From: Aphelidium insulamus
Lineage: Eukaryota > Aphelidiomycota > Aphelidea > Aphelidiaceae
Assembly: GCA_036784855.1 (NCBI GenBank)
Contig: JAZDSV010000002.1
Location: 542,501-606,500 of the forward strand
Length of the DNA: 64,000 bases
Reading direction: 5' to 3'
Positions within the stretch are counted from its first letter, which is position 1. Each line of letters begins with the position of its first letter. Under the pieces are notes generated by a model. It searched no databases and was not told where the DNA came from. It worked only from the letters and a program-made list of their open reading frames with translations. The position numbers and the translations under genes were made by a program. Shown in pieces: positions 28,799 to 39,192 of the stretch.

Positions 28799-29648
28799 TT
28801 AAGCGACATGCGAGCAGTCGTGATCATTGCCACAGTGTAGAGGCTTCTTTGACGCATCCATGCCCAGCCTGTGCATAGCGACGTAGCATTCAAACAAGTA
28901 GTCGTAGCACTCGGCCATTGACTTTGCCTGTGTACAGCGTGTCAACATGCATTCAAGAGTGGCGGCTATGTCATGGACGTTACCTTTTCCCATGAGTCAC
29001 CCCAAATATAGACTCCATGCCGCCGTACTAGAACAGCATTAGTGTCCGGATAGGCTTGTAATGGCCGCACTGAGACGGTCCGCGAGATCTTCCTCACGCG
29101 ATGTGTTCTCCACGATGGGAATGGTGAGCCGATCGTGGTACTGGTGGCTGCTGTTCTTGCTGTCGCCGCGCCTAATGCCCTTGATCATCTCCAGGTGTGT
29201 GACGGACACCTCGTCCTTTCCGTCAGCCAGCAGCGTGACCAGTACCGCGTTCAATGAGTGCGTGTGGATGCAGGCCGCAGTGCGCGGTCGCAACGTGTAG
29301 CAGCGCATGAAGAGTGGCGTGCACTGCGACATGGTCACTCCGGGGTCTCTGGGCCGCGATAGCACCTCGCCCGTGGCAAAGTCAAGCACAAATAGGTCAC
29401 GGGGTTTCAGGCGCTCCTTCTGCACGCCAGACGGAGCAATGTACACCTTCTGGCTGCCCAAGTCAATTGGAAGTGAGCACTTGGTGAGGTACATTATAAG
29501 CGCGTATGGCGTACCCGTCGCGTATGGACATTCCACCGCCCGTGCCCGTCACCCAGCCTAGGCCGTAGAACTGGGCACACAGTTCTGGAATGAGCTCGGC
29601 ATACGAGATTTGCGGCGAATCGATCGTGCCTTCCTCGGCAGTGGTCAT
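28799..29648 (-). CDS. Methylthioribulose-1-phosphate dehydratase (APIP/MDE1) with a one-base frameshift
   Basis: A class II aldolase-fold zinc enzyme of the methionine salvage pathway. It dehydrates methylthioribulose-1-phosphate. Exons (complement) are 29648-29515, 29453-28984 and 28927-28799. Landmarks: [51 protein letters not shown] (zinc-binding His-x-His), [11 protein letters not shown]-like IPIVENT, and [17 protein letters not shown] (third ligand His). The exons total 733 nt, one more than a multiple of three. The shift lies near 29055, between SAAIT and YPDTNAVL, two segments that align with the family at exactly the right spacing. A 45-nt GT-AG intron could restore the frame but would delete the conserved DLADRL region. 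So the sequence holds a one-base insertion, an error, or a recoding site. Confidence 0.85.
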
Positions 29649-29776
29649 GGAAAATCGACGTTGACTTCCGGTTGACAGTACGCCTTGTCTGATATGCAGT
29701 ATAGTGTATAGTGGATGGTAGTATGTATATCTATGTCTGCAGCAATGAAACGTCGTATAAATCCATAATGTATGAT

Positions 29777-32213
29777 CTATTCGGTGGTGAGTGGAGGGCG
29801 GTAAAAGCGCCGAAAAGCAGAAAGAATTTGATGCTGCGAAAACGGTTTGGCAATGTGGTGGTCCATGCCGGCATCGAGACACGCCTCGGCATCCTCCTTC
29901 ATGGCACTGGCAGTGATGGCGACGATGGGGACGCGCGTTAAGCCGGTCGCCGACTCGTACTGCCGGATGAGGCGCGACGACGTGAATCCATCCATTATTG
30001 GCATCTGGCAGTCCATCAGCACGACGTCAAATGAACCGCTTCGTTTCCGGTACAGTTCGTACGCCTCACGACCATCGCACGCCGAGACAACTTGTCTGAC
30101 GCCAAGCACGCGCAGAACGCGCTGCAGTACCATCCGGTTGATGTGATTGTCTTCGACGATGAGCACACGGGCTTCATGTAGCTGGTGAGGATGCCGTGGC
30201 GGCGATGGCAAACCGTCTGACTCCTTGATAACATCGAACGCCGTCAAGTCACGCTTCGGGGATGGAGATGAAGTTGAGTGCGTCGCGTGCACTTCCAACT
30301 CGGCCACGAACGAGCTACCCGTGCCAGGAGTGGAGCTCACCGAGATTTCTCCCCGCATCAGTTGCGCCAAGCTCCTGCAAATGGACAAGCCGAGACCCGT
30401 GCCGCCAAACTTTCTGGTAGTTGAAGTGTCGCCCTGGGTAAACGGTTGAAAGAGGCGCGCCTGTGTATCCTCTGTCATGCCCATGCCGGTATCGTCAACC
30501 CGAATGCGCAGCCTTAATGCATCATCCTCGGCACGCGCGGCCGACACGCTGATGGACACTGTGCCGCGCTGTGTGAACTTGAACGCATTGCCCACCATAT
30601 TGAAGATGATCTGTTTGAGGCGGCCGGGATCGCCGGTAATCCACTGCGGCACCGACGCATCAGTGTTGACGTCAAAGTCTAGTTGCCGCGCCACTGCCTG
30701 CGGCCTCATAACCGCGGCCACACTCTCCAGCATGTCGCGGAACTGGAACGGCACTCGTTCCAAACTCAGCTTGCCCGCTTCGATCTTGGAAAAGTCGAGA
30801 ATGTCATTGATGACCACCAGCAGCAGTTCGCCGCACTTTCTCATCGTCTGCGCCATCTCTAGCTGTTCTGCGGAGAGGGGCGACCGGCGCAGCAGGTCAG
30901 ACATGCCGATGATGCCGTTGAGCGGGGTGCGTATTTCGTGCGAGATGTTGGCAATGAACTCGGAGCGCAGACGCACCGACTCCCGCGCCGCCTGCTCCCT
31001 GCCCAGCAGTTCGATCCGGTCTTGTTCCAGTGCCAGCCGCTCTGTCACATCTTCCGTCGCAGCAACCGCACTCATTATCCGTCCCTCGTCGTCGTAGATG
31101 GGCGCCGCCGTAACACTCATTATGACCTCGGTGCCATCGCCGCGCACACACCGCACAATATCACCGTAGGTAACGGTGCCGTGCAGCAGTGCCTTGCTGA
31201 TGGGCCAGTCGGTCTGGCTGTAGCGCCGGCCGTCGGGAAAGTATCCCGTCCAGCGGTCATATTCGTTGATGGAATCGGCCCTCAACGACTCCATGCGCCA
31301 CATTTCAAACATTTTCTTGTTCTTCAGGAACACGTCGCCCTTGGGAGCGTGCGCGGCCAGTACGGCCACCGGCAACTGATCAATGATGGTCTGGAGCATG
31401 TTTCTCTCCGCGGTGAGACGCTTCTCCGCGGCACGCACATCGTCAATGTCGGTGCTGGTGCCAACCCATCTACTCCATCATCAGTCTCAGTAACAAAACA
31501 TAGGAAGAGTCTTGCTTTAGAATGGCGCCGGTAGCGTCGGTGATGGGATTGGCGCGTCCCAGGAACCAGCGGTACTGACCAGACGCGGATCGGAGTCGGT
31601 ATTCAAAGCTGCACGCGCTGCCATCGCTGAAAGACTTTTTCCACCGTCCGTCCACCACGGGCCAGTCATCGGGGTGCACGCAGGTATCGCCGCCCAAATA
31701 ATCGGCCATGGACACGTGGGTGTACTTTATCCACGCGCTGTTCAAGTGGGCCATGGAGCCGTCCGCGCGCATCACCCATATAATCTGCGGCACCAGATCG
31801 TACAGTTTAGCCTCGCAGATATCGCACGAGCACGTCGGGTAGCTGTGCTCCCGTCGCACTGACATCCACACGCCGTCACCCAGATCCACCCGAGTGTCGG
31901 CGCCGCCGCGTGACTCATTGTACGTAGTAGTATCGCCACAGTCTGCGGGCAGGACATCGAGTCCAGCGGGACCGCCACTGCACGTGACTTGGTCAGGCGA
32001 CAAGATTATTTGCGCATCAGGGTCGTCGGTGGTGTCTTCCAGGTCCACGTGGATGCCGGGAATGGAGCGCAAGGCTGCCTCCAGGGCACGGCACCGCCGC
32101 TCCAGGCGATGCATCCTATACTGGTGCCGTGTCTCAGCCACCGTCATCGCGTCCTGTATGACTGCGAGCGATGAGTCACCGCCGCGAGTCTCGGACAATC
32201 TGGTCGATAACAT
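29777..32213 (-). CDS. Hybrid sensor histidine kinase: PAS-PAS-HisKA-HATPase-REC
   Basis: Two exons (complement), 32213-31516 and 31469-29777, exactly 797 codons (796 residues). A coiled N-terminus is followed by a PAS domain with [16 protein letters not shown], and its PAC end ([20 protein letters not shown]). A second PAS/PAC domain follows ([15 protein letters not shown] to [11 protein letters not shown]). HisKA has the phospho-acceptor His near residue 410 in [15 protein letters not shown]. The ATPase domain has [17 protein letters not shown] and [11 protein letters not shown]. The receiver domain has [25 protein letters not shown] and ITASAMKED. No membrane span is visible, so it should be cytosolic and sense a small ligand, redox state or light through the PAS domains. 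The intron needs a GC donor (CTAAA|GCAAGA at 31515); no GT donor keeps both frame and a normal length. Confidence 0.95.
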
Positions 32214-32653
32214 GTGTTTGATTGCTCTCGGGTGTGTGTGTGTTCTGATGTGGATCTGTTTCCGTCTCTCGCGCGGAGTTGTTTGTCGGGGATGTCTGTC
32301 GGTGTACACGTTCACATGTTGATGGGAGCCGTTGCTATGCTGGAGTATCATACAGTTAATTGGGCATACTAATGTGTGGGTGTGTGTAGTATTTACATGC
32401 ATACAATACAATCGTTGGCGGTTGGCCCTTACAATTGTTGTTGTTATACATGTTTCTAGCGGGGCGATATCATAGTCCGTATATTAATATGCAGATTGAC
32501 TGCGACGCCATATTCGAATGGTGTATACACATATTATTATTGGTGTATGAATTGCTGCAGATGTTTTTTGTTTGACAGAATGGGAGAACAGTAAACACGT
32601 GGATGTGAGTGCGCGTCTGCTTTTTTTTCTTTTTTCCCCCTTAAACTACTACT
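32214..32653. other. Divergent promoter region
   Basis: About 440 bases between the histidine kinase start (minus) and a small plus-strand gene. A pyrimidine-rich tract (T8 C T6 then C5) lies at 32620-32640, just before the ATG at 32654. The minus-strand frame is open up to 32411 but has no signal for an earlier start. Confidence 0.5.
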
Positions 32654-32995
32654 ATGGCAAAAGCGGCCAAGATAAAGGTTTCGCGGCGCCCATCCAGCAA
32701 TAGCACCAAGAAGGCCCCGTCAAAGGCGTCTGCGGGCGCCGTGAAATTCACGTCTGCGGTGCTGCGTGACCAGCTGGACGGCGGTCTGCAGAGTCTGCTG
32801 CACGCAACGATGGACTCGGCCAGCAGAAAGCAGCAGCGGCAGACTGCCCGCAGTGCCAGCCACCAGGCACACCGGGAAGCGGAGAGGAAACGGGTCGAAG
32901 CGGCAAAGGAAACCATCGCAGCCATCGCGCAGACCATCGATCAACTCTCGGCCTCACTGTCGGTCTCATCATCACACAGTGCAACCATATCATAA
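32654..32995 (+). CDS. Small basic helical protein, unknown
   Basis: A single exon of 113 residues. The first 35 are Lys/Ser-rich and disordered. The rest is strongly helical with a heptad-like pattern (LRDQLDGGLQSLLHATMDSA; then a Gln/Arg/Ala-rich helix RKRVEAAKETIAAIAQTIDQ). It ends in a Ser-rich tail. I recognise no family. The length, uniform composition and position just after a pyrimidine tract make it a likely real gene, possibly nuclear from its basic N-terminus. Confidence 0.5.
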   Translation: MAKAAKIKVSRRPSSNSTKKAPSKASAGAVKFTSAVLRDQLDGGLQSLLHATMDSASRKQQRQTARSASHQAHREAERKRVEAAKETIAAIAQTIDQLSASLSVSSSHSATIS

Positions 32996-33189
32996 AATTT
33001 TTATCTTCTTTGAGCTAATTATATTAAAATATATGTCCAGCATACTGGCGCCAGTACCCACGCAATCGCAGGCTGCAGCGAGCGAGATGCTGGGCGGCGA
33101 TCGGCGCGCGAGAGAGATCGCATCGCAGGCCAATCAGCCGGCGCGATCTGGCCGATTGATCGCGAGTAGATCGCGCGCGATCGTTGCGG

Positions 33190-33195
33190 TATAAG
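33190..33195 (+). promoter_or_regulatory. TATA box upstream of the GPI-type surface protein
   Basis: TATAAG followed by AGCAGTGCATCG, about 150 bases upstream of the ATG at 33344. Just upstream lies a dense cluster of GATCGCG-type palindromes (33095-33182), a possible set of factor-binding sites. Confidence 0.45.
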
Positions 33196-33343
33196 AGCAG
33201 TGCATCGTGCCGCATCGCTCCCACTCTCACTCTGCCATCTGATAGCTACTTTCTGCCGTGCTGCTATTGTTGTTGTATCACACATACATACTTGGACTGC
33301 AAAACAGCTGTACAGAATACTGAGAATCGCGCCTATAGTCACC

Positions 33344-34030
33344 ATGAACAGCGCATCGCGGTTAACAGTTGGCTCCGCTGTTGTGGCCGTGCTGCTCTCC
33401 GGCAGTGTTCTGGACCGCGTCGCCGCACAGCAAACATGTCTCAATTGTCCGGTGGCAGCTGTCGCGCCCAACACTGGCTACGGCATGCCGCCAGTAATGC
33501 CCGCGGCCGCGCCTACGGACTGCGCCACACAACCGCCTGTAAAACCACCCGTTAAGCCGCCACGCCCGAAACCGCATTGGCCGCATAAACCACCTACACC
33601 ATCGTATGTTCCGCCATCACCACCACCGTGCAACAGCACTACCCCGCCAACACCACCGCCTCCGTGCAATGGAACCACTGTTCCACCCAGTCCAGGCACA
33701 GCGCCACCACCACCACCTCCTCCGCCGCCGCCTAGTTATGGCGGTGGTTACGGATCGCCGCCCGTTGATCCGGGTACCGCGCCCGGTTTCTCGGAACTTC
33801 CGTACTGCGACGAGGTGGACACGACGCAGTTCACGCCATTCCCCGTCACCGCCGAGGACTGTCTCACCATGAACTGTACTGCGGGCGCCACGCCCATTGG
33901 CGGCGGCACCGATGTTCCGCCGCCCGTGCCGCCACTTGGCGAATCCAGCAGTGCCACCGAGACCGCCAGCACTTCATTCTCGCACTTCATCGGCATGGTG
34001 GTGGCCGGTGTGGCTGCATTTGTCATTTAA
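33344..34030 (+). CDS. Proline-rich, GPI-anchored-type surface protein
   Basis: A single exon of 228 residues. It begins with a signal peptide (LTVGSAVVAVLLSGSVLDRV ending in Ala-Ala-Gln). Then come Pro-rich repeats with Lys-Pro-Pro units (KPPVKPPRPKPHWPHKPPTP) and polyproline runs separated by Cys-Asn-Ser/Gly-Thr sequons. A Cys-containing region follows (YCDEVDTTQF; CLTMNCTAG). The C-terminus is Ser/Thr-rich and ends in a hydrophobic tail (FIGMVVAGVAAFVI) with no charged residues after it, as in GPI-anchor signals. It is probably a cell-wall or plasma-membrane glycoprotein with O-linked glycans. The GT15 mannosyltransferase later in the window is the sort of enzyme that would decorate it. 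Exact function unknown. Confidence 0.75.
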   Translation: MNSASRLTVGSAVVAVLLSGSVLDRVAAQQTCLNCPVAAVAPNTGYGMPPVMPAAAPTDCATQPPVKPPVKPPRPKPHWPHKPPTPSYVPPSPPPCNSTTPPTPPPPCNGTTVPPSPGTAPPPPPPPPPPSYGGGYGSPPVDPGTAPGFSELPYCDEVDTTQFTPFPVTAEDCLTMNCTAGATPIGGGTDVPPPVPPLGESSSATETASTSFSHFIGMVVAGVAAFVI

Positions 34031-34138
34031 CCTTTTGTTACTGCTCACACATAAATATACTTTTGCATCAACTCATTATATATCATTAATTGGATAAATG
34101 TATTGTAGCTGCCCCAGAGATCACCATGTATACAGCGC

Positions 34139-35978
34139 CTACTGTGTGAGGACCTCGCCCGTCATGTCCGCGGGAACAGGCAACCCCATCACGGTCAAGA
34201 TGGTGGGTGCCACATCGCACAGCGCGCCCCCGGTATTCTCAATTCCTTCGCCCTCCCCCGTGCCGACTGGTTTCAGCGACTTGAGCTTGAAATCATGCGT
34301 GGCCATAATCAGTGGCACGCGGGCCGTTGTGTGCGCCGTGTGCGGGTGCTGCCCGTCGTCGCTCAGCATCTTCTCGGCATTTCCGTGGTCGGCGGTGATG
34401 AACAGCACATAGTTGTTGCGTTTGCATGCTTCATAGATGAATCCGATCGCGGCGTCAGTGGCCTCCACGGCCTTGATTGCCGCCTCGTACTTGCCCGTAT
34501 GGCCGACCATGTCGGGCGGGGCAAAGTTGCACATTACAAACGGGTACTGCTTTGTGTCCAGAGTGGCGGCCACCTCGGCGCCGACCTCTCGGGCCGCCAT
34601 CTCTGGCTGCAGATCGTATGTGGCCACTTTGGGCGAGGACACCATCTTGCGGTCCTCCAGGTCATACTGCTTCTCTGTGCCGCCGTTGAAGAAGAATGTG
34701 ACATGCGCGTACTTTTCCGTCTCTAGTGTGATACATACGTCAGTTGTGCCTCTGACTGACATATGAAACTGACCGGCAATGTGCATCTGCTTCACATTCA
34801 ACGAGGCCAGCCACTCGGCCAACACATTGGTCATCTTTTGCTGTTCAAACAGCACAGGGAACGGATAGTCAGCCTTGTACTGAGTCATGGTCGCAATGTG
34901 CTGCACCATTAGCTGTGCTAAAAAAGCTCTCATATACATACAAGGTCCTTCCGCTCCACTGCCACATCGAACGGGTATTCGCTGCCAATTTTCCCAAATA
35001 CTTGAGTCAATTGGCGCATTCTGTCCGAACGGTAGTTGAAGAAGAGCAGAGTGTCGCCATCAGCGATACAGCCCTCCTTGGCAACAATTATCGGCTTCAA
35101 AAACTCGTCGGTCTCGCCCGCCTCGTAGCGTTTTTCAATTGCCTATTCAATATGCATGACATCAGTAACGTAGTTGGAAGCAACGGCACCACATCGTTCC
35201 TACCTTGACGGGATCAACAGTCTCCTCGCCGATACCCTGCGTGAGCCCATTGTACGCCAGCTCTATGCGCTCCCAGCGCCGGTCACGGTCCATGGCGTAG
35301 TAGCGCCCGGTAATTGTTGCCACCGCGCCATACTTGATCTCGGCAATCTTATCCAGCAGCGACTTCAAGTACCCAACTGCCCACGATTATACTCTAATTA
35401 TATAACAAGTAGTCAGCACACACACACACACACACCGGCAGACTTTGGTGCAGTGTCGCGGCCATCGCCGAAAAAGTGAATAAAAGTCTGTGGCACACCG
35501 GCGGCCTTGGCAGCCTCCAGCAGGGCAAACAGGTGGTTAATGTGCGAGTGTACGCCGCCATCCGACACCAGACCCAGCAGGTGCAGACGGCCACTGCCCT
35601 CCTTGGCGCGTTTCAACGCCGCCATGAGATTCGGAATTTGCTGCACGCACACATCAGCAACATGCACGTGCGGGCGCTGTGACGACAGGGTAAACGTACC
35701 GCAAGTCTGTTCTTCTTCACGCTCAACTCAATGCGCACAATGTCCTGGTAGACGACGCGCCCGGCACCGATATTCAGATGGCCCACCTCGCTGTTGCCCA
35801 TCAGGCCCTCCGGCAGTCCTACAGCGAGTCCGTGCGCGCCGATGGTGGTGGACGGGTACTCGGCAGCCAGGCGAGTCATGTTGGGTGTGCGTGCATTGCG
35901 TATGGCGTCGCCTGTCGCGTCGCTGCTCGGCGAAACGCCCCAGCCGTCGATGCACACCAGACACACGTTGCGAGTCAT
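34139..35978 (-). CDS. 2,3-bisphosphoglycerate-independent phosphoglycerate mutase
   Basis: Six exons (complement): 35978-35700, 35640-35436, 35376-35204, 35142-34942, 34912-34774 and 34722-34139, exactly 527 codons (526 residues). It belongs to the alkaline-phosphatase superfamily and uses two Mn ions to interconvert 3- and 2-phosphoglycerate. It starts at [18 protein letters not shown] (metal Asp). The catalytic Ser is in [17 protein letters not shown]. Other blocks are [76 protein letters not shown] and [13 protein letters not shown]. The fourth intron (34941-34913) is just 29 nt, extremely short; the second contains an AC repeat. Fungi often carry this form in place of the cofactor-dependent enzyme. 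Confidence 0.97.
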
Positions 35979-36080
35979 TATAGTCGCTACAAATGAACAG
36001 TAAGTAGGGCCATCAATGTCCACACTCAAAATTACAATATCTGCGAAGTGAATGTATTGCTACTGCAGGCAAGCTGTGTG

Positions 36081-37703
36081 TCATTTAGGTCTTCCGAAGA
36101 TGCCAGTTGATGCCTTTTCGGGCTCGGGAAACGCTTTGGCCGCCTTCATTGAGCCTTGCTTGAATGAGATGGAAGGAAGGCTCTCTGGTTTCTGAAGCTT
36201 CTGGGCAGCTCCTTCAACACGGTGCAAGCAATCTTCCGCTTCACGTAATGCCTCTTCGGTGCCGATTGTAGCACGCTCTACACTCAAACTACTTTCGGCC
36301 GTAGTGCGTAGATTCGAATTGATGGCAGCCATGTCGTCTTTCATATCACTGATCGCCACCTCGGAATTTCGGTATGATTTCTCACCGGATTTTACGGCCG
36401 ACATTATTTGATCAAACTTCGACGTCATGCTCGATTCAAGCACTGTAAAGCGAGAATTGAGCGCCGTTTCCATTTTGTCAAGGCGTGTGATGACAGTTGC
36501 ATTGAATTCTTCCCAGCTGTGACTTGTTCATTGCTTCGATTTGATTGTAACGAGTCGCCAGCAAATTGACCGCCGCTTCCAGTTTCAAAAACTGTTCCGG
36601 AAACGTTTTGCCACGATGGACCAACAGGCGCCCACATTCGTGCAGTTTTTTAATGCTGGTAACGGTATTTCGATGCTATTGATGGTCTTCGTTGCCGTGC
36701 TGTCAAACTTATTCGACGCAATGGAGACGCAGGCGACACCGGCGAATGCGATTAACTTTGTCACCTCGCGTTCGAGAAAGTCTGCCAGCCCGTCCTTTGC
36801 TGGCAGCGTAAACTCTGCGTTGCGCCGTCGATGGTAACACAAGATATTGCCGCAACCTGTGCTTCCAGCTGACGCAGCTTGGCTTTCACATTCGTATTTG
36901 AATGCGACGCTTCAAAGACAATGTACATCCGTGCTGCTTGCTGGACCATTGCCTGACCGGCGCGCAGATCAAACTGTTCGTTCAGCGGCGAAATTGGCGC
37001 GTCGTACGGCTGTGATTCATTAAGCGAATTGACTGTGGTCGACCAGTTCGGAAAGTCATCCGTTTTTGAAAGCGGCCACAAGGCATATTCGTAATCCTTC
37101 GGAACATTTTCGATACGCCACGGCAACGTTGGGTTTGCGTATAGGTATACGTCTACCTCCTCCCCGGCGCGCTTATGTTTTTCTCTCAGTAGAGCCAGCA
37201 CCTCCTTGTCACGAATCATTTTTGGCCATTCAATGAAGTCGTCGCGATTAGTGCGCCAACTCGAAAAATTGCCCAGATCTCCCGCTGAATTTCAATACGG
37301 CAATTATTTTCAAATGCCTCGGTAAGAACGGTGTGAACATTAGAACTTTGAAACTGCTGCTCAGACTTGAGTGCCGTAAGACGCGCCGTAAGCTCCTCAA
37401 GTGTAGAGTTTACCTTAGCCAAGTCGACTGTTCCCGCGTCATACTGCATTCTCAATTGCACCAACTCATTTTTTCTGTCAAGGCTTCGTCCGACTTTTGA
37501 GCTTCGTAATGTTGTGTATCACTATCGGGCCGTTTCAGCTTTTCATTAAGCTCTTGCAGTCGCCCAGCTTCGTCGCCCAGCTTTTCAGCGAGTACCTTCA
37601 GTTCAACGTCCCATGCTGCAATAGCACATTCTGATACAAGATCTACCGAGTCCTCATCTGAGCCGGATTCCGACATCGTAATGAAGTTGTAGCACGCGCT
37701 CAT
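36081..37703 (-). pseudogene. Coiled-coil gene broken by five frameshifts
   Basis: Six overlapping minus-strand frames chain end to end to give one protein of about 540 residues. They are 37703-37452, 37464-37216, 37219-36761, 36842-36585, a stretch near 36660-36512, and 36480-36081. Each step keeps sensible protein sequence on both sides (for example GNFSSWRTNRDDFIEW after the second shift, ECGRLLVHRGKTFPEQF after the fourth). The shifts lie near 37460 (in an A6 run), 37270 (next to T5), 36820, 36670 and 36512. Four behave as one-base losses and one as a one-base gain. The N-terminus is acidic (SESGSDEDS), followed by coiled coil, a middle globular part rich in Tyr/Trp, and a C-terminal coiled coil ending FGRPK. 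I recognise no family. There are no introns and almost no nonsense codons apart from those the shifts cause. Confidence 0.6.
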
Positions 37704-37729
37704 GTGCAGTCCTAGCTAATATACACACA

Positions 37730-37781
37730 ACGATGTAGCCCGCGATGATGTAGCCCGCGATGATGTAGCCCGCGACGATGT
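37730..37781. repeat. 15-bp tandem repeat, about 3.3 copies
   Basis: The unit GATGATGTAGCCCGC repeats head to tail (37732-37743 partial, then 37744-37758 and 37759-37773 perfect, then a partial copy). It lies just upstream of the broken coiled-coil gene, in its presumed promoter. Confidence 0.9.
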
Positions 37782-38039
37782 CAATCAATAATTAGTTAGC
37801 CATATACTAGTTAGCTATATATTATAATAATTAGTTAAGCCATTCAGCTTAAATGTATAAGTTCCCCTTGATTAGACATTGACACGCGGTTAAGGTAATT
37901 CGCAACAACGTCATAGAGAAACTGCTAAATGTAGAACTGAGAGCGATTGGGTTTGACCACACCAACTCACGTCACAGAAAAGAAAAATTATAGCATTATA
38001 TTGAGTTAATGTATATGTACCCTCTCACTCTGAAGGCTC

Positions 38040-38425
38040 ATACGTTTGGCAATATTAGCTTCTGTAAAACGCCCGTATCTGTGCATCTGCATCAAAGTCC
38101 TTGATGAGACGCACTAGAATACGTAAATAGTAATTAAGGTTGTCCGTTTCCATGTTGAATATCAGAATCTTAAGCTCTCTTGTCTTCGCGAGTCTATGCA
38201 AATATTTTTGATGCATTCCAGCTTCAAATTATCCGTCTCAGAGCTCGGCATTGTTCGCCGCTATGCGAAAAGCTCGTCCGAAAACCTAATGCCATCCTTG
38301 GACGACTTCGCCAATGTCTCAAATATATCGACCGCTTCATAGAAATGTAGAATCAGTCGTCCTTCATTGCCGGCATTCGTGAAACGAGACAATTTCTTTC
38401 CCGACGCAGCCTGACAGTTGCTAAT
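38040..38425 (-). pseudogene. Dead copy of the 127-residue gene
   Basis: The minus strand gives RFTNAGNEGRLILHFYEAVD and SSKDGIRFSDELFA, matching RFTNASFTGPLILYVFKAID and SSKDGIKFADDQIA of the intact neighbour. A TAG stop follows directly after ELFA, and later parts (the Arg/Leu-rich helix) continue in other frames. So it has at least one nonsense codon and frameshifts. A clear relic of the tandem duplication. Confidence 0.75.
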
Positions 38426-38808
38426 TATCCGTGGAAATTTGATTGGTTTTTCTGGCAGTTGCGCGTCTTGACATATTCTCGTTTCACTTTATAAGTGCTC
38501 CATCACCTGCCGTTTGCTCTCATCGCGTAATACTATTTACTTCTTTGTTGACTGTGGCGCACTGCCATTGCTTATCGCCACAATTTGAACATCCCGCACA
38601 ACACCAAGTAATAATTGGAACAACAGGTTAAATATGGAATTAGAAGTATGTCGTTTGTCGCGTAGGTGAACAGTAGTGATGTAGATAGTGTAATGAGACG
38701 TACATAAGAGCGAGAGTTAAAAGACGACCACTTTTGGTACACATTGAAAGCAATAGCTTTCTATGGAGTAAAAAATCCCTTGCAAATATACTTATGCGGT
38801 TGACAACA

Positions 38809-39192
38809 CTATCTTCTGTAAAACGCTCGTATGCGTGCATCTTCGTCAAATTCTTTGATAAGACGCGCTAATGTATGCCGATGACTGTGAAGGCAATCCA
38901 ATTCCACGATCAGCAACTTGATTTGCAGCTCTCGTGTCTCCATGAGGCTAAACAGACGCGCTTGATGACTCTCCCACTTTTGATTATCCATCTCGGAGCT
39001 CATTTTTGCTAGCTGCTTTGCTATTTGGTCATCAGCAAATTTGATGCCATCCTTGGACGATTCCACTGATGATTCAAATATATCAATCGCTTTAAAAACA
39101 TAGAGAATCAGTGGTCCTGTAAAGCTGGCATTTGTGAAACGCGACAAATCCTTTCCCGACGCAGAAATTTGTGCCGGCATTCCTTTTGACAT
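38809..39192 (-). CDS. 127-residue helical protein, unknown (intact duplicate)
   Basis: A single exon of 127 residues from the ATG at 39192. The N-terminal third has RFTNASFTGPLILYVFKAID; the rest is helical, with DDQIAKQLAKMSSEMDNQKW and a long amphipathic helix to the end (LARLIKEFDEDARIRAFYRR). No signal peptide or membrane span. No family recognised. Its survival next to a dead copy, and the longer coiled-coil pseudogene nearby, suggest a lineage-specific family that expands and decays in this island. Base composition is more AT-rich than in the housekeeping genes around it. Confidence 0.5.
   Translation of the reverse strand: MSKGMPAQISASGKDLSRFTNASFTGPLILYVFKAIDIFESSVESSKDGIKFADDQIAKQLAKMSSEMDNQKWESHQARLFSLMETRELQIKLLIVELDCLHSHRHTLARLIKEFDEDARIRAFYRR

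Noticed and set aside
29062-29106. 45-nt GT-AG intron that would restore the dehydratase frame
   Set aside because: It would remove the conserved acidic helix (DLADRLSAA) that aligns with the family; the one-base shift explains the data better.
30477-31097. Plus-strand frame of 206 codons
   Set aside because: It is the exact antisense of the histidine kinase core and is rich in Ser/Arg, as expected from the complement of conserved codons.
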